This document shows, one piece after another, positions 49,258 to 62,244 of a DNA stretch of 64,000 nucleotides. The translations under genes were made by a program, and so were the position numbers. The stretch is taken from assembly GCA_024235715.1 (NCBI GenBank), contig JACKLW010000008.1, positions 62,001-126,000 on the forward strand. Direction: 5' to 3'. This DNA comes from Accumulibacter sp. GTDB taxonomy: Bacteria; Pseudomonadota; Gammaproteobacteria; Burkholderiales; Rhodocyclaceae. The notes under the pieces were generated by a model. That model saw only the letters and a list, made by a program, of their open reading frames with translations, was not told where the DNA came from and ran no database searches. Within the stretch, counting starts at the first letter, position 1. Each line of letters starts with the position of its first letter.

Positions 49258-51033
49258 TCATGGCGCGTCCGCCTGCCGGCTCTCGATCAACCACTGCGCG
49301 TTGCGCTTGCCGGGGTCGCCCTTGCGCGTGATATAGGGTGATTCCTTGTACAGCCACATGAAATGCTTCCAGAACAGATTCTCGATGGCGAACGCGTCAC
49401 CGACGCGCTTCACGGCATAGTTGGCCTGCAGCGGCGATTTGTACAGCTTGACGGCGCCGGTCGAGAAGCGATAGCTGAGAAACAGGTTGGCATCGCTCAG
49501 TCGATAGTAGGCATTGCTGGCGGGGCCGACGCGAATGAACTCCAGGGGCTGCGCACCGGCGCGTGCGTAGATCCAGGCGTCGTTCCTGATGCCGTCGGGT
49601 GCGGTCATGTACTGGCCGTTCAGGCGGCTCCTGATGCGTACGCGCGTGCCGGTGTCGGCGGGGCGCTCGGGTATCTTCCAGTCGCTGGGTGGCTGTTGCC
49701 ATTTCAGCGTGTCCTTCCAGGCCCAGTTGTATGGCATGCGCAGGGAGGTGTCCCAGAGGTCGGCGTAACCGTCCACGGCTTTCGCGTTGTAAAGGCAGAT
49801 GCGCTGGGTACGTTCCAGCTCACGCACTTTTTCCGCCTGCTCGCCGGACTGCACGCCCAGACCCTGCATGCACTCGCTTACGCTCTGGCCAGGGAGGTCC
49901 TTGTTGGCTTCACGCACATAACCCTCTCTGCGATGCACGGGGTTGGTGTACCAATCGCGCATCTCGGCGTCGTCGCTGCTCAGCCAGTTTTCTGCCAGTT
50001 TCTCTGCCTCGGCCCGTGCGACGGCCTGGCGCTGGGCGAGCGGCGTGCCCATGCTGCGGATGAATGCCGCCCACAGGTCCTTGCTCGCCTCGGTGGCCAC
50101 CAGGGCAAGGGTGGTCATGTTGCTCGGCTTGTACGAATTCCAGGTCGGGTCGAACTGCGTCCCGCGCTTCCAGATGACATCGCCGCTGGCATACTCGGCG
50201 GTCTCGGCCGTGGAATGGGTGTGCTGCTCGGATCCGGCGGCACACAGGTAGCTCTTCACCTGGCGCACGCTTTCGTGGTTGTCGGCGGCGATGCGTACCG
50301 TATGTTCCGAACTGAATGAATCCTCGAAGAGGTGTGCGGCGCGGCCGAAGAGGAAGTAGTTCCTGTCGACCTCGGTGCGCGCGCTGTAGCCGCCGCCGTC
50401 CCAGACGACCATCAGCGTCGTTGGCGCCATGGCGGCATTGACGAAGTACTCGATGAAGCGTTCCCGCGACCGCCGCGCCGCCTGTACGCCGCCTTCGCCG
50501 CCGCGGTCGTCGTAGCGGCGCATGAAGTGATCGTACTGCACGTCCGCCGGTTCCTGGGCGACGGCGTCCCAGCAATTCAGGTTGAGCGGATTCTGCGAGT
50601 TGGTGACGTTGTAGCCGCCGATATCGACCCAGCGCTCGCCGACGATGGCGTCGTACACGGGCTTGTAAGTCGATTCGTAGCGTTTGTCCCGATAGGCTTG
50701 CCGCCTGATGCGCTTGAGCTCGCCCTGGGCGCCCGCGCTCGACAGGTCGAGGTTCTTGGCCTTGCCCTGCGTCCATGTGCGACGCGGATCGAGAGGATCG
50801 GGCTTGGCGACCGGATCGCCGCCGACCAGTTCCAGCGCCGCAAGACGGGTCACCCATTCGTGCCCCATCGGGACGGCGTTGGCGATGATCGTGCCGACGC
50901 CGCTCTGCGTGAAGGCCCGTGCGACGCCAGGCAGCAGGGTGAGCGTCGACGCCAGCAGGGCGATTGCGGGGAGCGCTGCGCATTGGCGACGCCAGGGAGA
51001 TGGACGGGCAAAAGGTGGGTCTGTGCGGTGCAT
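49258..51033 (-). CDS. Secreted protein related to zinc-dependent phospholipase C / S1-P1 fold, with C-terminal beta domain
   Basis: 591 residues from ATG 51033 with GGAG 9 bases upstream; further upstream codons look random. A signal peptide (ALPAIALLASTLTLLPGVARA) is followed by ANAVPMGHEWVTRLAALELV, VGERWVDIGGYNVTNSQNPL, QYDHFMRRYDDRGG and the zinc-ligand-like FGRAAHLFEDSFSSEHTVRI (H-x3-D-x5-EH), which recall the metal site of zinc-dependent phospholipase C. The C-terminal 130 residues (TRVRIRSRLNGQYMTAPDGI, YYRLSDANLFLSYRFSTGAV) look like a beta-trefoil or fascin-like module. Exact substrate unknown; similar proteins occur, as I recall, in pseudomonads. Confidence 0.6.
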   Translation of the reverse strand: MHRTDPPFARPSPWRRQCAALPAIALLASTLTLLPGVARAFTQSGVGTIIANAVPMGHEWVTRLAALELVGGDPVAKPDPLDPRRTWTQGKAKNLDLSSAGAQGELKRIRRQAYRDKRYESTYKPVYDAIVGERWVDIGGYNVTNSQNPLNLNCWDAVAQEPADVQYDHFMRRYDDRGGEGGVQAARRSRERFIEYFVNAAMAPTTLMVVWDGGGYSARTEVDRNYFLFGRAAHLFEDSFSSEHTVRIAADNHESVRQVKSYLCAAGSEQHTHSTAETAEYASGDVIWKRGTQFDPTWNSYKPSNMTTLALVATEASKDLWAAFIRSMGTPLAQRQAVARAEAEKLAENWLSSDDAEMRDWYTNPVHRREGYVREANKDLPGQSVSECMQGLGVQSGEQAEKVRELERTQRICLYNAKAVDGYADLWDTSLRMPYNWAWKDTLKWQQPPSDWKIPERPADTGTRVRIRSRLNGQYMTAPDGIRNDAWIYARAGAQPLEFIRVGPASNAYYRLSDANLFLSYRFSTGAVKLYKSPLQANYAVKRVGDAFAIENLFWKHFMWLYKESPYITRKGDPGKRNAQWLIESRQADAP

Positions 51034-51292
51034 GCGGAGCATCTCCATATGGCCGGTGGTCGGTGCCGACAGGCAGGGCAGCACCTTCCCGGTGAGAGGC
51101 AGGGCAGGCCGCCAGCTGGTCGCTGGCGGCATTTCTGGTTGACGATTTGCGCGGGCGACAAGCTGTCGCAACGAGGCCCCGGGCGTTGGGCAGCGGTGCC
51201 TGGCCGGGCGCGCCCGGCAAACCATACGCGCGATTGGCGGACGAGGCAATCGACGCGACGGCCGGGGGGATGGTCATGGAGAGGCACACGTC

Positions 51293-52534
<1,242 letters not shown>

Positions 52535-52536
52535 GC

Positions 52537-54210
52537 TCAGATGCTCCAGGTTTCCTGCACCGCCTGTTCGGCGAAGTGGCTGAAGGCATCTGCGGTACTG
52601 AGAAAGACCTGTCCGCTGAGCCGCTGTTTCAGCAGGGTGCTGCGTTGCAGGCGGTCCATGACCGGGCCCTTGACTTCGGTCAGGTGCAGCTTGATCCCCT
52701 GTTCCTGCAGGCTGCCGTTGATTTCGTTGAGGACATACAGGCCAGTGGTGTCGATGCTGCTCACCGCCGACATGACCAGCGCCACGTCGCGGGTGACGCG
52801 CCCTTCCGCCGCCCGCTCCTTGAGCAGGTGTTCGAGGTGGTCGATGACCGCATCGACGTTGCCGAAGAAGAGGTCGGCGTCGATGCGCAGCAGCAGCACC
52901 TCGGGCAGGGTTTCCACCTGGTGTCGCTCGACGTTGCGAAAGTGCTCGCTGCCGGGAATGCGGCCGATGACCGCGATATGCGGCCGGCTGGCCCGCCAGA
53001 TGACCGTCGCCAGCGACAGGACGACGCCGAGAATGACGCCCTGCTCGACGCCGAGCAGCAGGACGCCGGCGGTGGTCGCCAGCAGCGCTGCGGCGTCGCT
53101 GCGGTCGTGACGCCAGGCGACCTGCAAGGTCGCGAGGTCGATCATGCCGAGCACCGCCAGGATGATCGTCGCCGCCAGTGCCGGCAGCGGCAACCAGGAT
53201 ATCCAGGTGGTCGGCACCAGCAGCGCGAGAACGATCAGGCCGGCCGAGACGACGCTGGCCAGGGGCGTGTTGGCCCCGGCCGCGTAGTTCACCGCAGAGC
53301 GTGAAATGCTGCCGGTGACCGCGAAGCCGCCCGATACGCCGCTCGCCAGATTGGCAGCGCCGAGTCCGAGCAACTCGCGGTTGCTGACGATGCGTTCGCC
53401 GCGCCGGTGGGCCAGCGATTGCGCGGCCGACTGGCTGGACAGAAAGATCATGAAGGCGATGAGCAGCGAGGGCATCAGCAGGGGCCGCCAGTGTTCGCCG
53501 GACACGGCCAGGGCGATGGCCGGCAGCCCGGAGGGAATCTCGCCGACGATCTGCACCCCTGCCGGCGCCAGGTCGAACACGGCGACCGCCGCGGTCGCCG
53601 CCACCAGGACCATCACCGGCGCCAGTTTGGCAAGCATTTCGGCCACCCGCTTCGCCACGCCGGCAGCGGTCAGTCCGCGCACCAGATGGTTTTTCGCCAG
53701 CCACAAGGCGAGCAGCGACGTCAGCCCGATGACCGCGCTTGGCAGGTGGATGGCGGCCAGCGGCCCACCGAGCAGCGATTTGATCTGGCCTTCGGCAATC
53801 AGCAGGGCAGCGCCGCTGGTGAACCCGCTCATTACCGGCCGACTGAGGAATCCGGCGACGAAGCCAAGCCGGAACACCCCGCTGAGGAACAGGATCACGC
53901 CGGAGAGCAGCGCCATCTGGCCGGCCAGGACGATGCTCAGCCCCGACCCCGATGGCGCCAGTGTGGCCAGCGAGCTGCCGATCATCAGCGAGGTGATGGC
54001 CATCGGGCCCACCGACTGCACCATGCTGCTGCCGAACAGCGCATAGGCGACCGGCGGCAGGATGCTGGCGTAGAGGCCGGTGACCGGCGGCAGACCGGCA
54101 ATCAGGGCATAGGCCATGCTCTGCGGGATCAACATCAGGGTGACGATGATCCCGGCGCCGATATCGCCGGCCAGCATTTCGCGTCGATAGTGCCTGAGCC
54201 AGGTGAGCAT
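52537..54210 (-). CDS. SulP-family anion transporter with STAS domain
   Basis: 557 residues. The SLC26/SulP signature is MLIPQSMAYALIAGLPPVTG followed by GLYASILPPVAYALFGSS; about 12-14 helices run to residue 400. A STAS domain (about 430-545) ends the protein, with LVMSAVSSIDTTGLYVLNEI, the site usually phosphorylated in anti-anti-sigma relatives. Family members import sulfate, bicarbonate or dicarboxylates by H+ or Na+ symport. It overlaps closely with the downstream adenylate cyclase gene; bicarbonate-responsive class III cyclases are known, so bicarbonate is an attractive but unproven substrate. Confidence 0.9.
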   Translation of the reverse strand: MLTWLRHYRREMLAGDIGAGIIVTLMLIPQSMAYALIAGLPPVTGLYASILPPVAYALFGSSMVQSVGPMAITSLMIGSSLATLAPSGSGLSIVLAGQMALLSGVILFLSGVFRLGFVAGFLSRPVMSGFTSGAALLIAEGQIKSLLGGPLAAIHLPSAVIGLTSLLALWLAKNHLVRGLTAAGVAKRVAEMLAKLAPVMVLVAATAAVAVFDLAPAGVQIVGEIPSGLPAIALAVSGEHWRPLLMPSLLIAFMIFLSSQSAAQSLAHRRGERIVSNRELLGLGAANLASGVSGGFAVTGSISRSAVNYAAGANTPLASVVSAGLIVLALLVPTTWISWLPLPALAATIILAVLGMIDLATLQVAWRHDRSDAAALLATTAGVLLLGVEQGVILGVVLSLATVIWRASRPHIAVIGRIPGSEHFRNVERHQVETLPEVLLLRIDADLFFGNVDAVIDHLEHLLKERAAEGRVTRDVALVMSAVSSIDTTGLYVLNEINGSLQEQGIKLHLTEVKGPVMDRLQRSTLLKQRLSGQVFLSTADAFSHFAEQAVQETWSI

Positions 54211-54322
54211 CGTTCCGGTTTTCCCCTTGTCTGCATGGCGCGCGCGGGCGCGGCGCCCATGTTACCGCCTGCAATGTGCTGCGGGCCCTGCTCGAAGCCG
54301 GCTTGTTGCCACGCGGCGCCGC

Positions 54323-57925
<3,603 letters not shown>

Positions 57926-58254
57926 GGGCCTGTCGTCAGTGCGGCAGGAAGGACGGTCCAGGGCCTGTCCATGGCGTGTTCACTTCTCAACTTCGTGATC
58001 GCTGCTTCGAGGCGACGGCATGCAGGGGCGGTGAAAAGCGGTTTCAACATCCCGGCATTCTAGCGACGGGGTCGGCCAGCGGATAGCGGTTTCCCCCGCG
58101 CCAGCGGGGATAGGCCCGATTCTCGGGACTGTTTCGGCGGATAGCCGTATTCTGACCGACCCGGGCAGCCCCCAGAGCGAGTCGCGCGCTGAACGTGCCA
58201 CATATTCCGCGGGTCAAAGTGTCTGTAATGCAACCGGCGGAGGAGGGCAAGGAA
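57926..58254. other. Intergenic region between divergent helicase and amidohydrolase genes
   Basis: It contains a single CRISPR-repeat-like sequence (58089-58117) and a 9-base direct repeat GCGGATAGC at 58079-58087 and 58137-58145. No array, cas gene or other gene is visible. Confidence 0.5.
58089..58117 (+). repeat. Solitary type I-E CRISPR-repeat-like sequence
   Basis: The 29 bases match the E. coli-type I-E CRISPR repeat, as I recall it, at 23 positions, including an uninterrupted 19-base core CCCCGCGCCAGCGGGGATA that contains the stem of the crRNA 3' handle. A second repeat is not found 61 bases before or after, and no cas gene is in the window. It may be an array relic, a repeat-like element used in regulation, or chance. 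Confidence 0.5.
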
Positions 58255-59991
58255 ATGGCACAGGCTATCGATCTGACGATCAGGGGAGGCCTGGTCGTTG
58301 ACGGAACGGGAAGCGAGCCCTTCGAGGCCGATGTCGCCGTTGCCGGCGGCCGAATCGTCGAGATCGGAAAGGTCGCCGGGCGTGCGCGCGAGGAGATCGA
58401 CGCCAGCGGCCGCATCGTCACCCCGGGCTTCGTCGATATCCATACCCACTACGACGGGCAGGTCACCTGGGAGAATCGCCTGGTTCCATCTTCGTATCAC
58501 GGTGTGACGACGGTGGTGATGGGCAACTGCGGGGTCGGCTTCGCGCCCTGCCGACCGGACCAGCACGAGATGCTCATCCAGCTCATGGAAGGTGTGGAGG
58601 ACATCCCGCATCCGGTCCTCGTCGAAGGCCTGCCGTGGACCTGGGAGACCTATCCCCAGTACCTCGATGTACTTGCCAGCCGCCGCTACGACATGGATGT
58701 CTGCGGCTACCTTCCGCATGCGCCGCTGCGGGTCTACGTGATGGGGCAGCGCGGCGCCGACCGTGCGCCGGCCACCGCCGGGGAGCTTGCACGGATGGCG
58801 CGGATCGTGCGCGAGGCGCTGCAGGCGGGTGCGATGGGCGTGTCGACCTCGCGCACCTTCTTTCATCGCTCGAGCGACGGCAGATCGACGCCGAGCTTCG
58901 AGGCTGCCGAGGACGAACTGATGGCGCTGGCGTCGGCGCTGCAGGCGTCCGCAACGGGCGCCATGCAGCTGATCACCGACTTCGACGACCCCGACCAGAC
59001 CCTGGCACTGCTGCGCCGACTCGTCGAACGCTCGGGACGGCCGTTGTCGGTATCGCTGCTCGAGGGCAGCTACGGTCCGATGACCCTGCGCTGGCATGAC
59101 GTGCTCGACTGGGCGGCCGAAGCCACTGCCGCGGGACTGCCGATCAGGGCACAGGTGCTGAGCCGGGCGATTGGCGTGATGCTCGGGCACGAACTGACGC
59201 TCAACACCTTCTACACCTGCGAGTCCTACGTGAAACTGGCCGGCCTGCCGTTCGCGGAACGTATCCGGGCGCTGCGGGATCCGCAGCTGCGGGGGCGCAT
59301 CCTGGCCGAATCGGCGGACCCCAACCCGACCATCGTCCTCGGTCGCCTGGCGCGCGAGTTCGACCACATGTTCATTCTTGGCGATCCGCCCGATTACGAG
59401 CAGCCTCTCGAACAGAGCATCGCCGCGCGCGCCAGGCGCGCCGGGGTGACGCCCGAAGAGCTGGTGTACGACCTGATGCTGGAACGTGATGGAAGGAACA
59501 ATCTGTACGTGACCCTGTGCAATTACGAGTACGGTTCGCTCGATTCGTCGCTGGCCATGATGCGTCACCCGGGTGCGGTCCTGGGACTCGGCGACGGCGG
59601 CGCGCACTGCGGCACGATCTGCGACGGCAGCTATCCGACCTTCATGCTGACGCACTGGGTTCGCGACCGCACGCGCGGCGAGCGGCTGCCTTTGCCGCAG
59701 GTGGTGAAGTGGCTCAGCGAGGACACTGCGCGTGCCGTCGGGCTGCTCGACAGGGGGCGCATCGCTGTCGGCTGCAAGGCCGACATGAACGTCATCGATC
59801 TTGATGGTCTGCACCTGTACGCGCCCGAGGTCGTCCACGACCTGCCTGCCGGCGGGCGACGCCTGGTGCAGCGCGCGGAGGGCTACGCCGCGACCATCGT
59901 CGGCGGCAGCATCGTCCACCGCGACGGTGTGCAGACGGGCCTGCTGCCCGGACGCCTGGTGCGCGGGCCGCAGGCCGCGGTGGCACAATAG
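58255..59991 (+). CDS. N-acyl-D-amino-acid deacylase-like amidohydrolase
   Basis: 578 residues from ATG 58255, preceded by GGAGGAGGGCAAGGAA; an ATG 27 bases upstream lacks a site. The amidohydrolase metal motif is [31 protein letters not shown] with its cysteine is the D-aminoacylase signature (metal-bridging Cys). Further elements are [36 protein letters not shown] and the terminal [14 protein letters not shown]. Such enzymes hydrolyse N-acyl-D-amino acids or related amides. The adjacent class II aldolase and App1 phosphatase are on the same strand but with separate ribosome sites and gaps of 80-110 bases. Confidence 0.87.
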   Translation: MAQAIDLTIRGGLVVDGTGSEPFEADVAVAGGRIVEIGKVAGRAREEIDASGRIVTPGFVDIHTHYDGQVTWENRLVPSSYHGVTTVVMGNCGVGFAPCRPDQHEMLIQLMEGVEDIPHPVLVEGLPWTWETYPQYLDVLASRRYDMDVCGYLPHAPLRVYVMGQRGADRAPATAGELARMARIVREALQAGAMGVSTSRTFFHRSSDGRSTPSFEAAEDELMALASALQASATGAMQLITDFDDPDQTLALLRRLVERSGRPLSVSLLEGSYGPMTLRWHDVLDWAAEATAAGLPIRAQVLSRAIGVMLGHELTLNTFYTCESYVKLAGLPFAERIRALRDPQLRGRILAESADPNPTIVLGRLAREFDHMFILGDPPDYEQPLEQSIAARARRAGVTPEELVYDLMLERDGRNNLYVTLCNYEYGSLDSSLAMMRHPGAVLGLGDGGAHCGTICDGSYPTFMLTHWVRDRTRGERLPLPQVVKWLSEDTARAVGLLDRGRIAVGCKADMNVIDLDGLHLYAPEVVHDLPAGGRRLVQRAEGYAATIVGGSIVHRDGVQTGLLPGRLVRGPQAAVAQ

Positions 59992-60073
59992 CGTTCCCCG
60001 GCTGGCGGCTCGCGGCGTCGCCGCGTGGACGACGCGCGAAACCCGGTCAACCCTCTGCGAAAGGAAACACGCC

Positions 60074-60835
60074 ATGAGTGATTCAAGCTCTGCCGTACAA
60101 GCGGCGGTCAGCGCGAGCGAATGGGAGCAACGCGTCAATCTCGCTGCCGCCTACCGTCTGGTCGCACATTTCGGCTGGGACGACCTGATCTTCACGCACA
60201 TTTCGGCGCGCGTGCCGGGACCCGAACACCACTTCCTGATCAACCCTTATGGAATGATGTTCGACGAGATTACCGCGTCGGGACTGGTCAAGGTGGACCT
60301 GGACGGGAAGAAGGTGATGGACAGCCCGTACGAGATCAATCCGGCCGGGTTCACCATTCACAGCGCCATCCACGCCGCGCGTGCCGACGCCCGCTGCGTG
60401 TTGCACGTGCACAGCGTCAATGGCGTGGCCGTTTCGGCGCAGGCGCCTGGCCTCCTGCCGCTCTCGCAGCACTCGATATTCGTCCTGTCGTCGCTTGCCT
60501 ACCACGACTACGAAGGGGTGGCGCTCAACCAGGACGAGAAGCCGCGGCTGGTGCGCGACCTCGGCGACAAGCGCTTCCTGATGCTTCGCAATCACGGCCT
60601 GCTCACCGTCGGCGAATCGGTTTCCGAAGCCTTTGTCGGCATGTATTTCTTCGAAACCAGCTGCATGATGCAGGTACGTGCGCAGGCGGGTGGCAAACTC
60701 ATTCACATCGGCCCGCAGGTCATCGAGGGCGCGCAGGCGCAGTGGCAGCAGGTCACCCGGGGGGCGGGCGGCGGGCTGGCGTGGCCGGCGCTGCTGCGCA
60801 GGCTGGATCGTATTGATCCCGGCTTCCGGGCCTAG
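60074..60835 (+). CDS. Class II aldolase/adducin family protein
   Basis: 253 residues from ATG 60074 after AAGGAAA. The zinc histidines are in CVLHVHSVNG and MLRNHGLLTVG, and the fold motifs FTHISARVPGPEHHFLINPY, GFTIHSAIHAARADARCVLH and EAFVGMYFFETSCMMQVRAQ are typical of the hypothetical class II aldolase subgroup. Relatives act as fuculose- or ribulose-phosphate aldolases, decarboxylases or epimerases; this subgroup has no settled substrate. It follows the amidohydrolase by 82 bases. Confidence 0.88.
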   Translation: MSDSSSAVQAAVSASEWEQRVNLAAAYRLVAHFGWDDLIFTHISARVPGPEHHFLINPYGMMFDEITASGLVKVDLDGKKVMDSPYEINPAGFTIHSAIHAARADARCVLHVHSVNGVAVSAQAPGLLPLSQHSIFVLSSLAYHDYEGVALNQDEKPRLVRDLGDKRFLMLRNHGLLTVGESVSEAFVGMYFFETSCMMQVRAQAGGKLIHIGPQVIEGAQAQWQQVTRGAGGGLAWPALLRRLDRIDPGFRA

Positions 60836-60942
60836 CGGTGGCGCGCCTTGCCGGCACTGACGACAGCGAAGGCGAGCGGGCGCTCGTATCTTGCACCGAT
60901 GGCGACGCCGGCCCGTCGCCCGTGTGCGCGAAAGGAAAAACC

Positions 60943-62112
60943 ATGCGGATGAACGGGCGAGACCCGCTGCCAATGCGGGCGTGGACACTCCTGGCCGGCC
61001 TGGCGGCGTTCATCTCGGCGAGCGGCTGCGCGGCGGTCCGGGAGGGCCCGGCTGCCGGCCAGGAGGTCGTTTTCTTTCCTGCGCCGGCATCGATTTCGGC
61101 TGCCGGCGAGTGGTCACTGACGATTCAGGGGCGCATCTTCGAGCCAGCCGGGCAGAGCGCGGGTCGTCAGGCCGTGATCACCCTGGCGGCCAGGACACTG
61201 GCGCCGCTGCTGGGCGTGAGCCCTGCCGACGCCGAGCAATCCGATCGATTCCGCGAGCGTGCCGGGCTGCTCCTGTCCGACAGTGCCGGAAACACCCGTG
61301 TCTCGGTGCAGCTCGGGGAAGCGCCGATCGCCCTGCCGGCTTCCGATCCGGCGGGCTACTTCACTGCCGACCTGACTCTGTCCGCAGCGCAGGTCGCGGC
61401 GCTCACCAGGGCCGGCAGCATCTCGTTTGCCAGCCTTCCCAATGGCGCCAATGGCAAGGTCTTCGCCGGGCAGGTCATGCCGCTGGCGGAGGAAGGGGTG
61501 ATCGTGGTGTCGGATGTCGACGACACGATCAAGGTCACCAACATCCGCCAGCAACGGGAAAAGCTTGAGAACACCTTGCTGAAGCCCTTCGCGGCCGTGC
61601 CCGGCATGGCCGAGCTGTATCGCTCATGGCAAGCCGCGTTCGGACCCGGCATGCACTTTCACATCGTGTCTGCCGGTCCCTGGCAGCTTTACGAGCCGCT
61701 TCGCCGCTTCACTGAAGACGCTGCTTTCCCGCCGTTTACCTGGAGCATGCGTTCGCTGGACATCGGCAGCCCCGCCGCCATTCTCGCTGCTCTCGCCACC
61801 GATGCGCGCGATTACAAGCGGCAGGCGATCCGCGCGCTGATGACCCGCTTTCCCAAACGGCACGTGGTCCTGGTGGGCGACTCGGGCGAGCAGGACCCGG
61901 AAGTATATGCCGACATCGTTGACGAGTTCATGGACCGGGTGGACGCGGTGTTCATTCGCAACGTGAGCGGGGAAGGCTGCTCCGCCGAGCGCTACCGGAA
62001 GCTGTTTGCCGACGAAGGCGCCAGCAAGCTCAGCGTCTTCGTCGATCCCGGCGAACTTCCGCCACTTGCTCCTGCATCGCCGGGCCGGGCGCTGTGTGCA
62101 GGCAGGCACTGA
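60943..62112 (+). CDS. App1-type phosphatidate phosphatase-like lipoprotein (DUF2183)
   Basis: 389 residues from ATG 60943 after AAAGGAAA. A lipobox-like FISASGC gives a probable lipoprotein. The catalytic HAD-type motif D-x-D-x-T is in VVSDVDDTIKVTNIRQQREK, followed by FHIVSAGPWQLYEPLRRF, RALMTRFPKRHVVLVGDSGE and QDPEVYADIVDEF, the App1/DUF2183 hallmarks. In yeast App1 dephosphorylates phosphatidate; the bacterial proteins are uncharacterised but may act on lipids in the periplasm. It stands 107 bases after the aldolase gene. Confidence 0.87.
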   Translation: MRMNGRDPLPMRAWTLLAGLAAFISASGCAAVREGPAAGQEVVFFPAPASISAAGEWSLTIQGRIFEPAGQSAGRQAVITLAARTLAPLLGVSPADAEQSDRFRERAGLLLSDSAGNTRVSVQLGEAPIALPASDPAGYFTADLTLSAAQVAALTRAGSISFASLPNGANGKVFAGQVMPLAEEGVIVVSDVDDTIKVTNIRQQREKLENTLLKPFAAVPGMAELYRSWQAAFGPGMHFHIVSAGPWQLYEPLRRFTEDAAFPPFTWSMRSLDIGSPAAILAALATDARDYKRQAIRALMTRFPKRHVVLVGDSGEQDPEVYADIVDEFMDRVDAVFIRNVSGEGCSAERYRKLFADEGASKLSVFVDPGELPPLAPASPGRALCAGRH

Positions 62113-62244
62113 GCACGGTCTTGCGCCGGCCGCTCGGCGCGCCTGCCTGTCGCTGCCGCCTGCCCCGGTCGTCGGCATAGCTTTCAGCTAACGTTCCAAG
62201 TTATCGTTCGAGTCTTGCCCGATCCGCCGTTCCCGGAGTCCGAT

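Noticed and set aside
52540-54274. N-terminal extension of the adenylate cyclase frame through the sulP gene
   Set aside because: The extension is the shifted frame of sulP; the cyclase starts at the GTG after the sulP stop.
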